From assembly GCF_003611635.1 (NCBI RefSeq), contig NZ_RAVZ01000065.1, forward strand, positions 1 to 33,079: a DNA stretch of 33,079 nt, written 5' to 3'. The stretch comes from Corallococcus terminator. Lineage in GTDB: Bacteria > Myxococcota > Myxococcia > Myxococcales > Myxococcaceae. Under the pieces are notes generated by a model. That model did no database searches, was not told the DNA's origin, and saw only the letters and a program-made list of their open reading frames with translations. Made by a program: the position numbers and the translations under genes. This document shows positions 26,331-33,079 of the stretch, piece after piece (position 1 is the first letter of the stretch; each line of letters begins with the position of its first letter).

Positions 26331-27018
26331 CCTCCACTGTCGGGACGACCAGCACGGTCGCTTCCGTCAGCTCGTCAAGCAGGTGAATGCTTCCGCGGAC
26401 CTGCTGCTCCTGTGTGGCGACCTGACGGATCGCGGCATGCTGGAAGAGGGGAAGGTGCTGGCCGAGGAGCTGTCGGCCCTGCGCGTTCCCTGTGCCGCGG
26501 TGCTGGGCAACCACGACTACGAGCACGGGCAGGTGAAGGACATCTGCTCGGAGCTGTCGAAGGTGGGCGTGCACATCCTCGACGGGGACCACTTCATCTT
26601 CGAGAAGGTGCTGGGCGTCGCCGGGGTGAAGGGCTTCGGCGGAGGCTTTGGTAACGCGACGTTGCAGGCCTTCGGTGAGGGGCAGACGAAGTCCTTCGTG
26701 CAGGAGGCCGTCACCGAGTCACTCAAGCTGGAGGCGGCGCTCAGCCACCTGGACACGGAGAAGAAGGTCGTGATCATGCACTACGCCCCCATCCCGGAGA
26801 CGCTGGAGGGGGAGAACATCGAGATCCGTCCCTTCCTCGGGACCAGCCGCCTGTCGATGCCCATCGACCATTACGGCGCGGCCTACGTCTTCCACGGGCA
26901 CGCGCACCATGGCGCGCGCGAGGGCAAGACGAAGAGCGGCATCCCGGTGTTCAACGTGGCCATGCCACTGCTCACCAAGTTCACGCCCGAGCAGCGCTTC
27001 GCCTTGATGGAGGTGTAG
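26284..27018 (+). CDS. Calcineurin-like metallophosphoesterase
   Basis: The 244-residue protein carries all five metallophosphoesterase motifs: GDLHC (Asp16, His18), GDLTDRG (Asp46), GNHDYE (Asn76, His77), a later histidine in VVIMHYAP, and GHAHHG near residue 208. Together they bind two metal ions. It should hydrolyse phosphate esters or diesters in the cytoplasm; the substrate is unknown. The GTG at 26284 is chosen because GAGGGGGA stands about 7 bases upstream and it places the first motif at the usual distance. It overlaps the nucleotidyltransferase gene by 47 bp, which argues for joint expression and function. The gene is convergent with the DUF4340 gene. Confidence 0.88.
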   Translation: MARDPSSKIRLAAVGDLHCRDDQHGRFRQLVKQVNASADLLLLCGDLTDRGMLEEGKVLAEELSALRVPCAAVLGNHDYEHGQVKDICSELSKVGVHILDGDHFIFEKVLGVAGVKGFGGGFGNATLQAFGEGQTKSFVQEAVTESLKLEAALSHLDTEKKVVIMHYAPIPETLEGENIEIRPFLGTSRLSMPIDHYGAAYVFHGHAHHGAREGKTKSGIPVFNVAMPLLTKFTPEQRFALMEV

Positions 27019-27042
27019 CGCTCCCTGGTGGAGGTACAGCTC

Positions 27043-28512
27043 TCAAGGTGCTCCGCCGTCCGGACCTCCGGGCGGCGGGTCCTTCAGGTCCGCGGTGCTC
27101 GTGGGCCAATCCGCCACGGCGCCCGCGGAGACCTCCACGAGGTCGGGGCCCGAGCCGCGTGCGTAGAGCCGCTCGTCCTGCTCCGGCACGGCGTTGCCCA
27201 ACCACAGCCGCGTCAGCTCGCGTCCGTCCGCGTCGCGCAGCACGACGCTCCGGGAGGCCTCGCCAATGCCGTAGCGCTCCCAGCGCTTCACGTTCGCTTC
27301 GCCGAACGCGGCGGCCTTCAACGACTCCAGCGAGCCCAGCAGCTTCACCACGCGGAAGTGCCGCGCGAGTCCACCGTCGGGACCTTCGATGCGCCACGCG
27401 TCGGAGCCACCATCCAGGGATGAGCCGCGCGCCACCACCACGGGAGCGGCCTTGCCTCCGGGATGGAACTCCAGCCGCCGCACGGCGTCGCGCGGGAACG
27501 CGAGCACGCGGCGATCCTTCAGCTCCGGCACGCCCACATCCAGCGTCGTCAGTGCCCGGGCATCCACCTCCGCGAGCGTGGCACGTGTCCCCTGCTCACG
27601 CAGAGCATGGACCACGGGAGTACCGTCGCGCGTCGCCTGGGACAGCCGCACGCGGATGGGGTCGCCCGAGACAGGCACGAAGCGCGCATCCACGAGGGGC
27701 GAGTCCAGGCCCAGGGCCTTCCGGGCGGCGGGGGTGTCCTCGGGGAAGGACAGGGCCTGCTGTCCCGCGAACGCGGTGAGCAGGTCCGCCACGCGGCTGG
27801 CGTTCGCGCGCGTCGGCTCCGGCTTCACCATCCGCCAGGTCTTGCCGTCGGCGTCGCGCGTCAGGAGGTATGCGTGGTCCTTCGCGGTCACCTCGATGGA
27901 CTGGAGCGTCGCCGCGTCCAGCGGCCCCAGGAACTCCTTGGCGCGCAATTCAAAGGGGCCCCTGTCGAGCGACCACCGCACGACACCCTCGGCCGCGTAG
28001 ACGGTCGCATCCCCGTCGCGGCGCACGTACACGGAGCCGTCGAAGGGGTTCTCCTCTCCACCCGACAGCGTCACCGTGCGCTGGCGTGACGGATCCTCCG
28101 CACCGCCGCCGTTCACATCCGGGACATAGGCGCGCGCCGTCACGGTGAAGTGAGGGGACGTGAGGCCGAACTTCTTCAGGTCCGCGTCGGATGGCGCCGC
28201 GTTCACCGTGGACTTGAACTTCGCCGTGGTGAGCTGCTGCACCATCGCCTCGACCGCATAGGGGTCCGCCTTCGCCTCCACGGGCGAGGTGATCCGCCAG
28301 CCTTCGGGCGTCCGCTCAAGCTCCGTGGTGGCGCCCCGGGCCTTCACCGTCAGATGGGTGAAGACGGGGGCCGCCGGGGCCGGGGCTCCGAGCTTCGGCT
28401 CCGCGGTCTCCGTGGCGAAGAGCTTGGGCGGAGCCGGCGGCTTCTCTTCACGCGAACACGCCCACGACCCCATCGCCGCGAGCCCGAGCACCACGAACGC
28501 CGAAGGCCTCAT
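27043..28512 (-). CDS. DUF4340 lipoprotein of the Gld-like ABC operon
   Basis: The 489-residue protein opens with a signal peptide and cysteine (MRPSAFVVLGLAAMGSWAC), a somewhat non-standard lipobox. Then come a Pro/Ala linker and DUF4340-type repeats: GWRITSPVEAKADPYAVEAMVQQLTTAKF with KKFGLTSPHFTV (about 70-125), a second, KTWRMVKPEPTRANASRVADLLTAF with KALGLDSP, and a third near DAWRIEGPDGGLARHFRVVKLLGSL. DUF4340 proteins typically follow GldG-like genes in ABC operons. It is probably held in the membrane facing the periplasm as a partner of the GldG-like subunit. Its ATG overlaps the GldG-like stop as ATGA. The C-terminus is Pro/Gly-rich. Confidence 0.87.
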   Translation of the reverse strand: MRPSAFVVLGLAAMGSWACSREEKPPAPPKLFATETAEPKLGAPAPAAPVFTHLTVKARGATTELERTPEGWRITSPVEAKADPYAVEAMVQQLTTAKFKSTVNAAPSDADLKKFGLTSPHFTVTARAYVPDVNGGGAEDPSRQRTVTLSGGEENPFDGSVYVRRDGDATVYAAEGVVRWSLDRGPFELRAKEFLGPLDAATLQSIEVTAKDHAYLLTRDADGKTWRMVKPEPTRANASRVADLLTAFAGQQALSFPEDTPAARKALGLDSPLVDARFVPVSGDPIRVRLSQATRDGTPVVHALREQGTRATLAEVDARALTTLDVGVPELKDRRVLAFPRDAVRRLEFHPGGKAAPVVVARGSSLDGGSDAWRIEGPDGGLARHFRVVKLLGSLESLKAAAFGEANVKRWERYGIGEASRSVVLRDADGRELTRLWLGNAVPEQDERLYARGSGPDLVEVSAGAVADWPTSTADLKDPPPGGPDGGAP

Positions 28513-30077
28513 CGGTTCCTCCTCGACAGCCAGACGGCCAGCCCCACGCCCAGGAGCGACAGCGGGAGCAGGTCCGTGGAGACGAAGCGCAGGGTCCGCA
28601 TCTGTCCAGCGCTCAATTCCAGCGTGGAGGTCTCCCGGTCCGCAGGGCGCCAGGTGACCTTTTTCACCTGATGCGACGCCCAGCCCAGGGCATTCATCGC
28701 CAGGTTGCGGTTGGCCTCATGGCCCCAGTTCGGATCCAGCAACAGCTCCGAATCCCCCATGACCACCAGCCGCGCCTCATCGAAGCGCTTGTGCTCCGCG
28801 CTACGCGTGTCCCGGGACGCGGCGGCGACGAGCGTGAGCTGTCCCATCTTCTCCCCATCCGACGGGGTGGCGTCCTCCTGGGGCCGCGTCTCCACCCAGG
28901 CATAGGGCGAGCTCAGCAGCACGGGCTCCACAGTGACGCCGGGAAGGAAGCCCTCGCGAAACAGCGTGAGGCTGCGCGCGGTGGGAAGCTGCACGTTGAA
29001 GGCGCGCTCCTGGAGGGGGCGGGTGATGACGTGCTTGCCGAAGAAGTTCGACACCAGGACGAACGGGTTGCCCGCGTTGAACTGCGAGTCGGCGGCCACG
29101 CCCTCATCCACCTGCACGCCGTAGTCCGCGAGGAACAGCCCCAGCCCGTCCACCGAGCCCACATCGGTGAAGTACAAGAGCCGCCCGCCCTCACCCAGAT
29201 AGGTGCGCAGGGCCGCCACTTCCGGAGCCGTGTAGTCCTCCTTGGCGCCCGCGATGATCAACAGCCCCGCGTCGCGAGGCACCTCCTGCCTGCCCAGCAG
29301 GTTGAGGGGTTCGGGGCGGTAGCCCTCGCGGACCAACTGACGTCGGAACTCCGACAGCCCATCGCCAGGACCCTGGGCGCCCTGCGGCGTCTCCAGCGGC
29401 CACTCCCCATGCCCTTCGAGGAAGTACACCTTCTGCGCGCCCGCCGCGCCCAACTGGAGCAGGGCGTTGGTCAGCTCCAACTCGGCGGGAACCGGTAGCA
29501 GGGTGTGGGGCGCGCTCTCGCCCTCGCCGCGCGACACGACCACGAGCGACTGGCCGTCCTTGAGCTGATACTTCGCGGCCAGCGCGGGCTCCCGGCGCGG
29601 ATCCACGAAGGCGGCGTCGAACACCTGGGGCGCCGCCTCGTGGTAGCGCCGGAACAGCTCTTCCAGGTCGCCATAGGCCGGGTGCGTGGGCGGAATGAGC
29701 GCCAGGACGTGCACCCGCTCCTTGAGGCCCGCGAGCGTTTCGAGCGTCTGCGGCGCGAGCGAGAAGATGCGCTCCCGCGTCAGGTCCCAGCGCTGGTTCT
29801 TCCGGAACGCGAGGACGTTGAGCGCCACCAGCGCGCCCAGCACGGCCAGCATGGTGAGCACGGTGGATGCGAGGAACCGTCCCGTGCGGCGAGAGCCCGC
29901 GCGCCCCAGCTCCTGACGGTGCGTGGCGACGTAGGCCGAAATCATCGCCGTGCCCAGCACCGCCTTGCCCAGGGCGAGCCCCACGCTGCCGGAGGAGAGG
30001 AACAGCGTGAAGGGACTGGACAGGAGGAGCAGCAGGCCAAAGGCCCCCAGCACCCGGGTGACGTGGGTCGCTCTCAT
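28509..30077 (-). CDS. GldG-like ABC transporter auxiliary protein
   Basis: The 522-residue protein has membrane helices near 10-30, 33-50 and 70-92, a large periplasmic domain (about 95-490), and a C-terminal helix (LLPLSLLGVGLAVWLSRRNR). The domain has the GldG/intraflagellar-transport-like (ABC_transp_aux) features: YFLEGHGEWPL, LLIIAGAKEDYTAPEVAALRTYLGEGGRLLYFTD and VMGDSELL. In Bacteroidetes GldG belongs to the gliding-linked GldAFG transporter; in other phyla the role is undefined. ATG 30077 is used. A GTG two codons upstream (30083) overlaps the permease stop as GTGA and is also possible. It lies between the permease and the DUF4340 gene. Confidence 0.88.
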   Translation of the reverse strand: MRATHVTRVLGAFGLLLLLSSPFTLFLSSGSVGLALGKAVLGTAMISAYVATHRQELGRAGSRRTGRFLASTVLTMLAVLGALVALNVLAFRKNQRWDLTRERIFSLAPQTLETLAGLKERVHVLALIPPTHPAYGDLEELFRRYHEAAPQVFDAAFVDPRREPALAAKYQLKDGQSLVVVSRGEGESAPHTLLPVPAELELTNALLQLGAAGAQKVYFLEGHGEWPLETPQGAQGPGDGLSEFRRQLVREGYRPEPLNLLGRQEVPRDAGLLIIAGAKEDYTAPEVAALRTYLGEGGRLLYFTDVGSVDGLGLFLADYGVQVDEGVAADSQFNAGNPFVLVSNFFGKHVITRPLQERAFNVQLPTARSLTLFREGFLPGVTVEPVLLSSPYAWVETRPQEDATPSDGEKMGQLTLVAAASRDTRSAEHKRFDEARLVVMGDSELLLDPNWGHEANRNLAMNALGWASHQVKKVTWRPADRETSTLELSAGQMRTLRFVSTDLLPLSLLGVGLAVWLSRRNR

Positions 30078-30079
30078 GG

Positions 30080-30883
30080 TCACGCGTAGCGCTGCGCTTC
30101 CACCGCGCGGTGGGTGAGCAGCAGCGAGAACAGGATGACGGACGCGAAGAACACCAGCGCCTGCACTTCCAGGACGCCCTGGATCATGCCCTGCAACTGG
30201 GTGTCGAAGGACAGGTAGTTCAGGAAGGAGCGCAGCGGCTCCGCCGTGGACAGGGCCACCCCGCGCAGCAGCATCCACGGCAGCAGCACGGTGAAGGTGA
30301 GGAAGGCCGCCAGCATCTGGCTCTCCGTCAGCGCGGAGATGAACAGGCCCACCGCCATGCAGGTCGCTCCCCACAGGAGCACCGCCCCGTAGCCCAGCAG
30401 CACCGTGGGCCACTCCAGCGCGGGCCCGTTCGTGCCCGAGCCCACCACCGACAGCAGCACCGGGAACACCAGCGTCAGTCCCAGCGTGACGAAGATGAGG
30501 CCCAGGCCGCCCAGGTACTTGCCCAGCACGATGTCCACTGGCCGCACCGGCGTCGTCAGCAGCAGCGCGAACGTCTTCTGGCGCTTCTCCTCCGCGAACA
30601 GCCGCATGGACAGGAAGGGCGCGACGAAGAGCGTGATGATCAGCACCACGCCCCACAACTGCACCACCACGCCGTCGGTGAGGTTGCGGTAGACGACCGA
30701 GTCGGGCGGCAGCCGGCTCCACCCGTGCTCACGGGCCAGCGCCTGCACCTGCTGGAACTGCTCCAGCAGGCTGACGAAGAAGAACGACGAGAGCGCCGCC
30801 ATCGCGGTGAACACGGCGTAGGCCCACGGGGTGGTGAAGGCGACGGCCAGCTCCTTGCGGGCGATGGCCAGGGCGGTGCGCAT
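30080..30883 (-). CDS. ABC-2 type permease, GldF-like
   Basis: The 267-residue inner-membrane protein has six hydrophobic segments (about 18-40, 73-95, 122-147, 160-183, 190-212 and 240-258). It shows the GldF/ABC-2 features [19 protein letters not shown] at the start and [37 protein letters not shown] in the middle. It forms the membrane channel for the ATPase encoded 40 bp upstream. The cargo is unknown. The following GldG-like gene is coupled to its stop. Confidence 0.9.
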   Translation of the reverse strand: MRTALAIARKELAVAFTTPWAYAVFTAMAALSSFFFVSLLEQFQQVQALAREHGWSRLPPDSVVYRNLTDGVVVQLWGVVLIITLFVAPFLSMRLFAEEKRQKTFALLLTTPVRPVDIVLGKYLGGLGLIFVTLGLTLVFPVLLSVVGSGTNGPALEWPTVLLGYGAVLLWGATCMAVGLFISALTESQMLAAFLTFTVLLPWMLLRGVALSTAEPLRSFLNYLSFDTQLQGMIQGVLEVQALVFFASVILFSLLLTHRAVEAQRYA

Positions 30884-30923
30884 GCGCGGGAGGTCCTCGA
30901 AGGGGGAAGGGGAGCCGCGCGCT

Positions 30924-31667
30924 TCAGGCGGCGGTCAGCTTGATGAAGACTTCTTCCAGCGAGGCGTTCTCCGCCTGGCCATGGGACTTCGCGAGCGTGT
31001 CGATGGCCTCATGGGCCACCACGCGGCCCTGGTGGAGGATGAGCACCGTCTGGCACGTCACGGTGACCTCCGGAAGGATGTGCGTGGACAGGAGCACCGT
31101 GTGCCTGCCCGCCAGGCTGCGAATCAACGCCCGCAGTTCGGCGCGCTGGGCCGGGTCCAGGCCTTCGGTGGGTTCGTCCAGGATGAGCACCGGCGGAGAG
31201 CCGAGCAGCGCCTGCGCGATGCCCACGCGCTGCTGAAAGCCCTTGGACAGGTTCTGGAGGACGCGGCCCAGCACGTCGCTCACGCCGGTGAGGCCCGCCA
31301 CGCGCTCCACCTCCGCACGCACGGCGCGGCCGGGCAACTGCTTGAGCGCCGCGACGAAAGTCAGGTAGCCATGCACCGTGAGCTCCGGATACAGCGGCGG
31401 CGTCTCCGGCAGGTACCCGATGCGCCGTTTGACCTCCATCGGGTGCGTGGACACGTCGAAGCCGGCCACCTTCGCGCTGCCCTCGGAAGGGGGCAGGAAG
31501 CCGGTGAGGATCTTCATCGTGGTGGACTTGCCCGCGCCATTGGGCCCGAGCAAGCCGAGGATCTCCCCCTCACCCACGGTGAAGGACAGGTCCTGGATGG
31601 CCACGCGATCGCGGTAGCGCCGGGTGAGGTTGCGCACCTCGATGATGGGATTCTCGGTGATTGGCAT
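30924..31667 (-). CDS. ABC transporter ATPase, GldA/NatA-like
   Basis: The 247-residue protein has Walker [10 protein letters not shown] (about 42-50), the Q-loop [15 protein letters not shown], the signature [15 protein letters not shown], Walker [14 protein letters not shown], and the H-loop STHIL. It powers the GldF/GldG-like membrane complex encoded downstream. The signature has SKG rather than SGG, common in this subgroup. The ATG at 31667 has no clear Shine-Dalgarno. Its first codons overlap the -35 element of the divergent aspartate kinase promoter, so the two transcription units share a 42-bp control region. Confidence 0.93.
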   Translation of the reverse strand: MPITENPIIEVRNLTRRYRDRVAIQDLSFTVGEGEILGLLGPNGAGKSTTMKILTGFLPPSEGSAKVAGFDVSTHPMEVKRRIGYLPETPPLYPELTVHGYLTFVAALKQLPGRAVRAEVERVAGLTGVSDVLGRVLQNLSKGFQQRVGIAQALLGSPPVLILDEPTEGLDPAQRAELRALIRSLAGRHTVLLSTHILPEVTVTCQTVLILHQGRVVAHEAIDTLAKSHGQAENASLEEVFIKLTAA

Positions 31668-31689
31668 GCGCGGGGGCGGACTTTACACT
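31661..31689 (+). promoter_or_regulatory. Sigma-70 type promoter of the aspartate kinase gene
   Basis: TTGGCA (31661-31666) and TACACT (31684-31689) are 17 bp apart. The start point would be near 31696, 14 bases before the ATG. The -35 element includes the first codon of the divergent ABC ATPase gene. Confidence 0.6.
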
Positions 31690-31709
31690 GCCCGGGAAGC
31701 GAGGCGTGG

Positions 31710-32903
31710 ATGCCAATCGTGGTGCAGAAGTACGGCGGCTCATCGGTCGCCGACGCGGAGAAGCTCGGCAAGGTCGCCCGTCGCGTGAAGGAGAAGCGGG
31801 ACGCGGGGTATCAGGTCGTCGTGGTGGTCAGCGCCATGGGCGACACCACGGACGATCTGCTGGCGCTCGCCAAGGGCGTGTCGGCGGACCCGCCCCGGCG
31901 GGAGCTGGACATGCTCCTCACCTGTGGCGAGCGCATCTCCATGGCGCTGTTGTCCATGGCCCTCCAGGAGCAGGGCGTTCCGGCCATCAGCTTCACGGGC
32001 AGCCAGAGCGGCATCATCACCAACGACGCGCACGCGCAGGCGCGTATCGTGGAGGTGCGGCCCTACCGGATCCAGGACGAGCTGGCGAACGGCAAGGTCG
32101 TCATCGTCGCGGGCTACCAGGGGGTCTCCTACAAGAAGGAGGTCACGACGCTGGGACGCGGCGGCTCGGACACCACCGCGGTCGCGCTGGCGGCGGCGCT
32201 GGAGGCGGAGGCGTGTGAAATCTACTCGGACGTGGACGGCGTCTTCAGCGCGGATCCGCGCGTGGTGCCGGACGCCCGCAAGCTGGAGTCCTTGAGCTAC
32301 GACGAGATGCAGGAGCTGGCGAGCGCCGGAGCCAAGGTGCTCAACGCCCAGGCGGTGGAGTGGGCCAAGGCGCGCGGCATCACCATCCTCGCGCGCACCG
32401 CGCACGGCCAGGGCACCGGTACCGTCGTGCAGGAACTGGCCGTGCCCACCGACAGTCGCGTCAAGGGTGTGACGGCGGACGCGGAGATGGCCGTGCTCGT
32501 CGCCAACGCGAGCGTGCCCCTGCAGGAGCTGCTGGAGTTCCTGGACGCCCGCGCCGTGCGCGGCCGCACGCTCGCGCACGACGGGCTGCCGGGGGCCCCA
32601 GGACGCACGTTCCTGGCCATTCCGCTGGCGGACGTACACGGCCCGGAAGCGCTCCAGCGAGAGCTGACCACGCGCTTCGGGACGGCGGTGGAGTGGCGGG
32701 ACGGGTGGGGCACCGTGACGTGCGTGGGCGTGGGGCTCAACGCGGACTGGGTCCCGCTGCGAAAGGCCTTGTCGGCGGCCGAGGGCCTGTCCGCCCGTGT
32801 GCATGCTGTGAGCACGTCACCGCTCCAGGTGACGCTGTTGGTGGACAAGGCCCACCTCAAGCCGCTGACGGCGCGCCTGCATCGGGAACTGCTTGGTAGC
32901 TGA
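31710..32903 (+). CDS. lysC: Aspartate kinase
   Basis: The 397-residue protein has the aspartokinase domain: [15 protein letters not shown] at the N-terminus, [50 protein letters not shown] and [24 protein letters not shown]. It phosphorylates L-aspartate, the first step to lysine, threonine, methionine and diaminopimelate. The C-terminal 135 residues are two ACT domains. The second ([24 protein letters not shown]) is easy to see. The first is diverged and lacks the usual effector-side PG turn, so feedback control may differ. GAGG precedes the ATG at 31710; the open frame upstream to 30831 is not coding. It stands alone, divergent from the ABC operon. Confidence 0.95.
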   Translation: MPIVVQKYGGSSVADAEKLGKVARRVKEKRDAGYQVVVVVSAMGDTTDDLLALAKGVSADPPRRELDMLLTCGERISMALLSMALQEQGVPAISFTGSQSGIITNDAHAQARIVEVRPYRIQDELANGKVVIVAGYQGVSYKKEVTTLGRGGSDTTAVALAAALEAEACEIYSDVDGVFSADPRVVPDARKLESLSYDEMQELASAGAKVLNAQAVEWAKARGITILARTAHGQGTGTVVQELAVPTDSRVKGVTADAEMAVLVANASVPLQELLEFLDARAVRGRTLAHDGLPGAPGRTFLAIPLADVHGPEALQRELTTRFGTAVEWRDGWGTVTCVGVGLNADWVPLRKALSAAEGLSARVHAVSTSPLQVTLLVDKAHLKPLTARLHRELLGS

Positions 32904-32950
32904 CAGGGTTTCGAAGGCGGACCTGCGTTGATCCGGTGACTTGCACGACC

Positions 32951-32970
32951 CCCCTGGGTGCCGACAGGGG
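32951..32970 (+). terminator. Weak hairpin after aspartate kinase
   Basis: CCCCTG and CAGGGG close an 8-base loop, 48 bases past the stop; AACTTTTG follows 10 bases later. The stem is short. The rest of 32904-33036 shows no gene. Confidence 0.3.
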
Positions 32971-33036
32971 TGGAATGTCGAACTTTTGTTCCCATCCGGG
33001 GTAGGGCGCTTCCCTCCCTGGAGTCGATGCCTACCC

Positions 33037-33079
33037 CTGTCTCTTATACGCATCTGACGCTGCCGACGAAGCTAGAAGT
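33037..33079 (+). other. Illumina Nextera adapter and index at contig end (not genomic)
   Basis: From 33037 the sequence is the reverse complement of the Nextera read-1 transposase adapter. It starts with the Tn5 mosaic-end CTGTCTCTTATA and continues to GCTGCCGACGA at 33069, with one mismatch (G for A at 33050). Bases 33070-33077 (AGCTAGAA) are the reverse complement of TTCTAGCT, which I recall as Nextera index S515. GT at 33078 begins the P5 arm. These bases should be trimmed; they are not a mobile element. Confidence 0.97.

Noticed and set aside
25473-27018. AbiE-type toxin-antitoxin system
   Set aside because: The transferase has the right fold class, but the partner is a metallophosphoesterase encoded downstream, not an AbiEi-type antitoxin, so the name is not justified.
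30831-31709. Upstream extension of the aspartate kinase frame
   Set aside because: The extension is antisense to the ABC ATPase; the kinase family begins at [10 protein letters not shown] and a promoter lies just before it.
33037-33079. Tn5/IS50 mosaic end suggesting a transposon boundary
   Set aside because: The mosaic end continues into the Nextera adapter and an index, which occur only in sequencing libraries.

Overview
The window is high-GC chromosomal DNA of a myxobacterium, most likely family Myxococcaceae (Myxococcus or Corallococcus type). The reasons are strong third-position GC bias, many lineage-type secreted proteins and lipoproteins, an FHA-domain enhancer-binding protein, and smc, groES/groEL and rpoZ lying close together. 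This placement rests on gene content and memory; no search was run. The sequence is one end of an assembled contig: its last 43 bases are an Illumina Nextera adapter plus index, not genome.

Bases 1-15800 are mainly housekeeping. They hold the start of a lipoprotein gene (minus), a TPR protein and a CNNM/CorC-type membrane protein (plus), a secreted protein of unknown function (minus), full-length smc (plus), and a lipoprotein (minus). Next come an FHA-AAA+ regulator that lacks the GAFTGA loop, a small protein ending in an ESFPASDPPA-type tail, glutaredoxin, and groES-groEL. groESL has a clear sigma-70 type promoter followed directly by a CIRCE operator. A second, perfectly symmetrical CIRCE lies 185 bp further upstream, between groES and a divergent cluster of two unrecognised genes and a Nudix hydrolase. 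rpoZ converges on that cluster.

Bases 15700-20200 are metabolic and envelope genes: an NmrA-like NAD(P)-binding protein preceded by a possible 27-codon leader ORF, a DoxX-like membrane protein downstream of phosphoglucomutase, and an AmpG-like muropeptide permease.

Bases 20266-25264 are the most unusual part: a minus-strand operon of five genes in the order lipoprotein A, ECF sigma factor, zinc-finger anti-sigma factor with a periplasmic DUF4384-like domain, exported caspase-like protein with a probable outer-membrane barrel, and lipoprotein B. The last four are joined by three successive ATGA overlaps. Lipoproteins A and B are paralogues. The layout suggests an envelope-sensing sigma regulon that controls, or is controlled by, a periplasmic caspase-fold protein.

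Bases 25473-27018 hold a nucleotidyltransferase-fold gene overlapping a metallophosphoesterase gene by 47 bp. Bases 27043-31667 (minus) hold a GldA/GldF/GldG-like ABC system with a DUF4340 lipoprotein. A divergent aspartate kinase gene (31710-32903) follows, then about 130 bp of spacer and the adapter. No tRNA, rRNA, insertion sequence, prophage or CRISPR array was seen.
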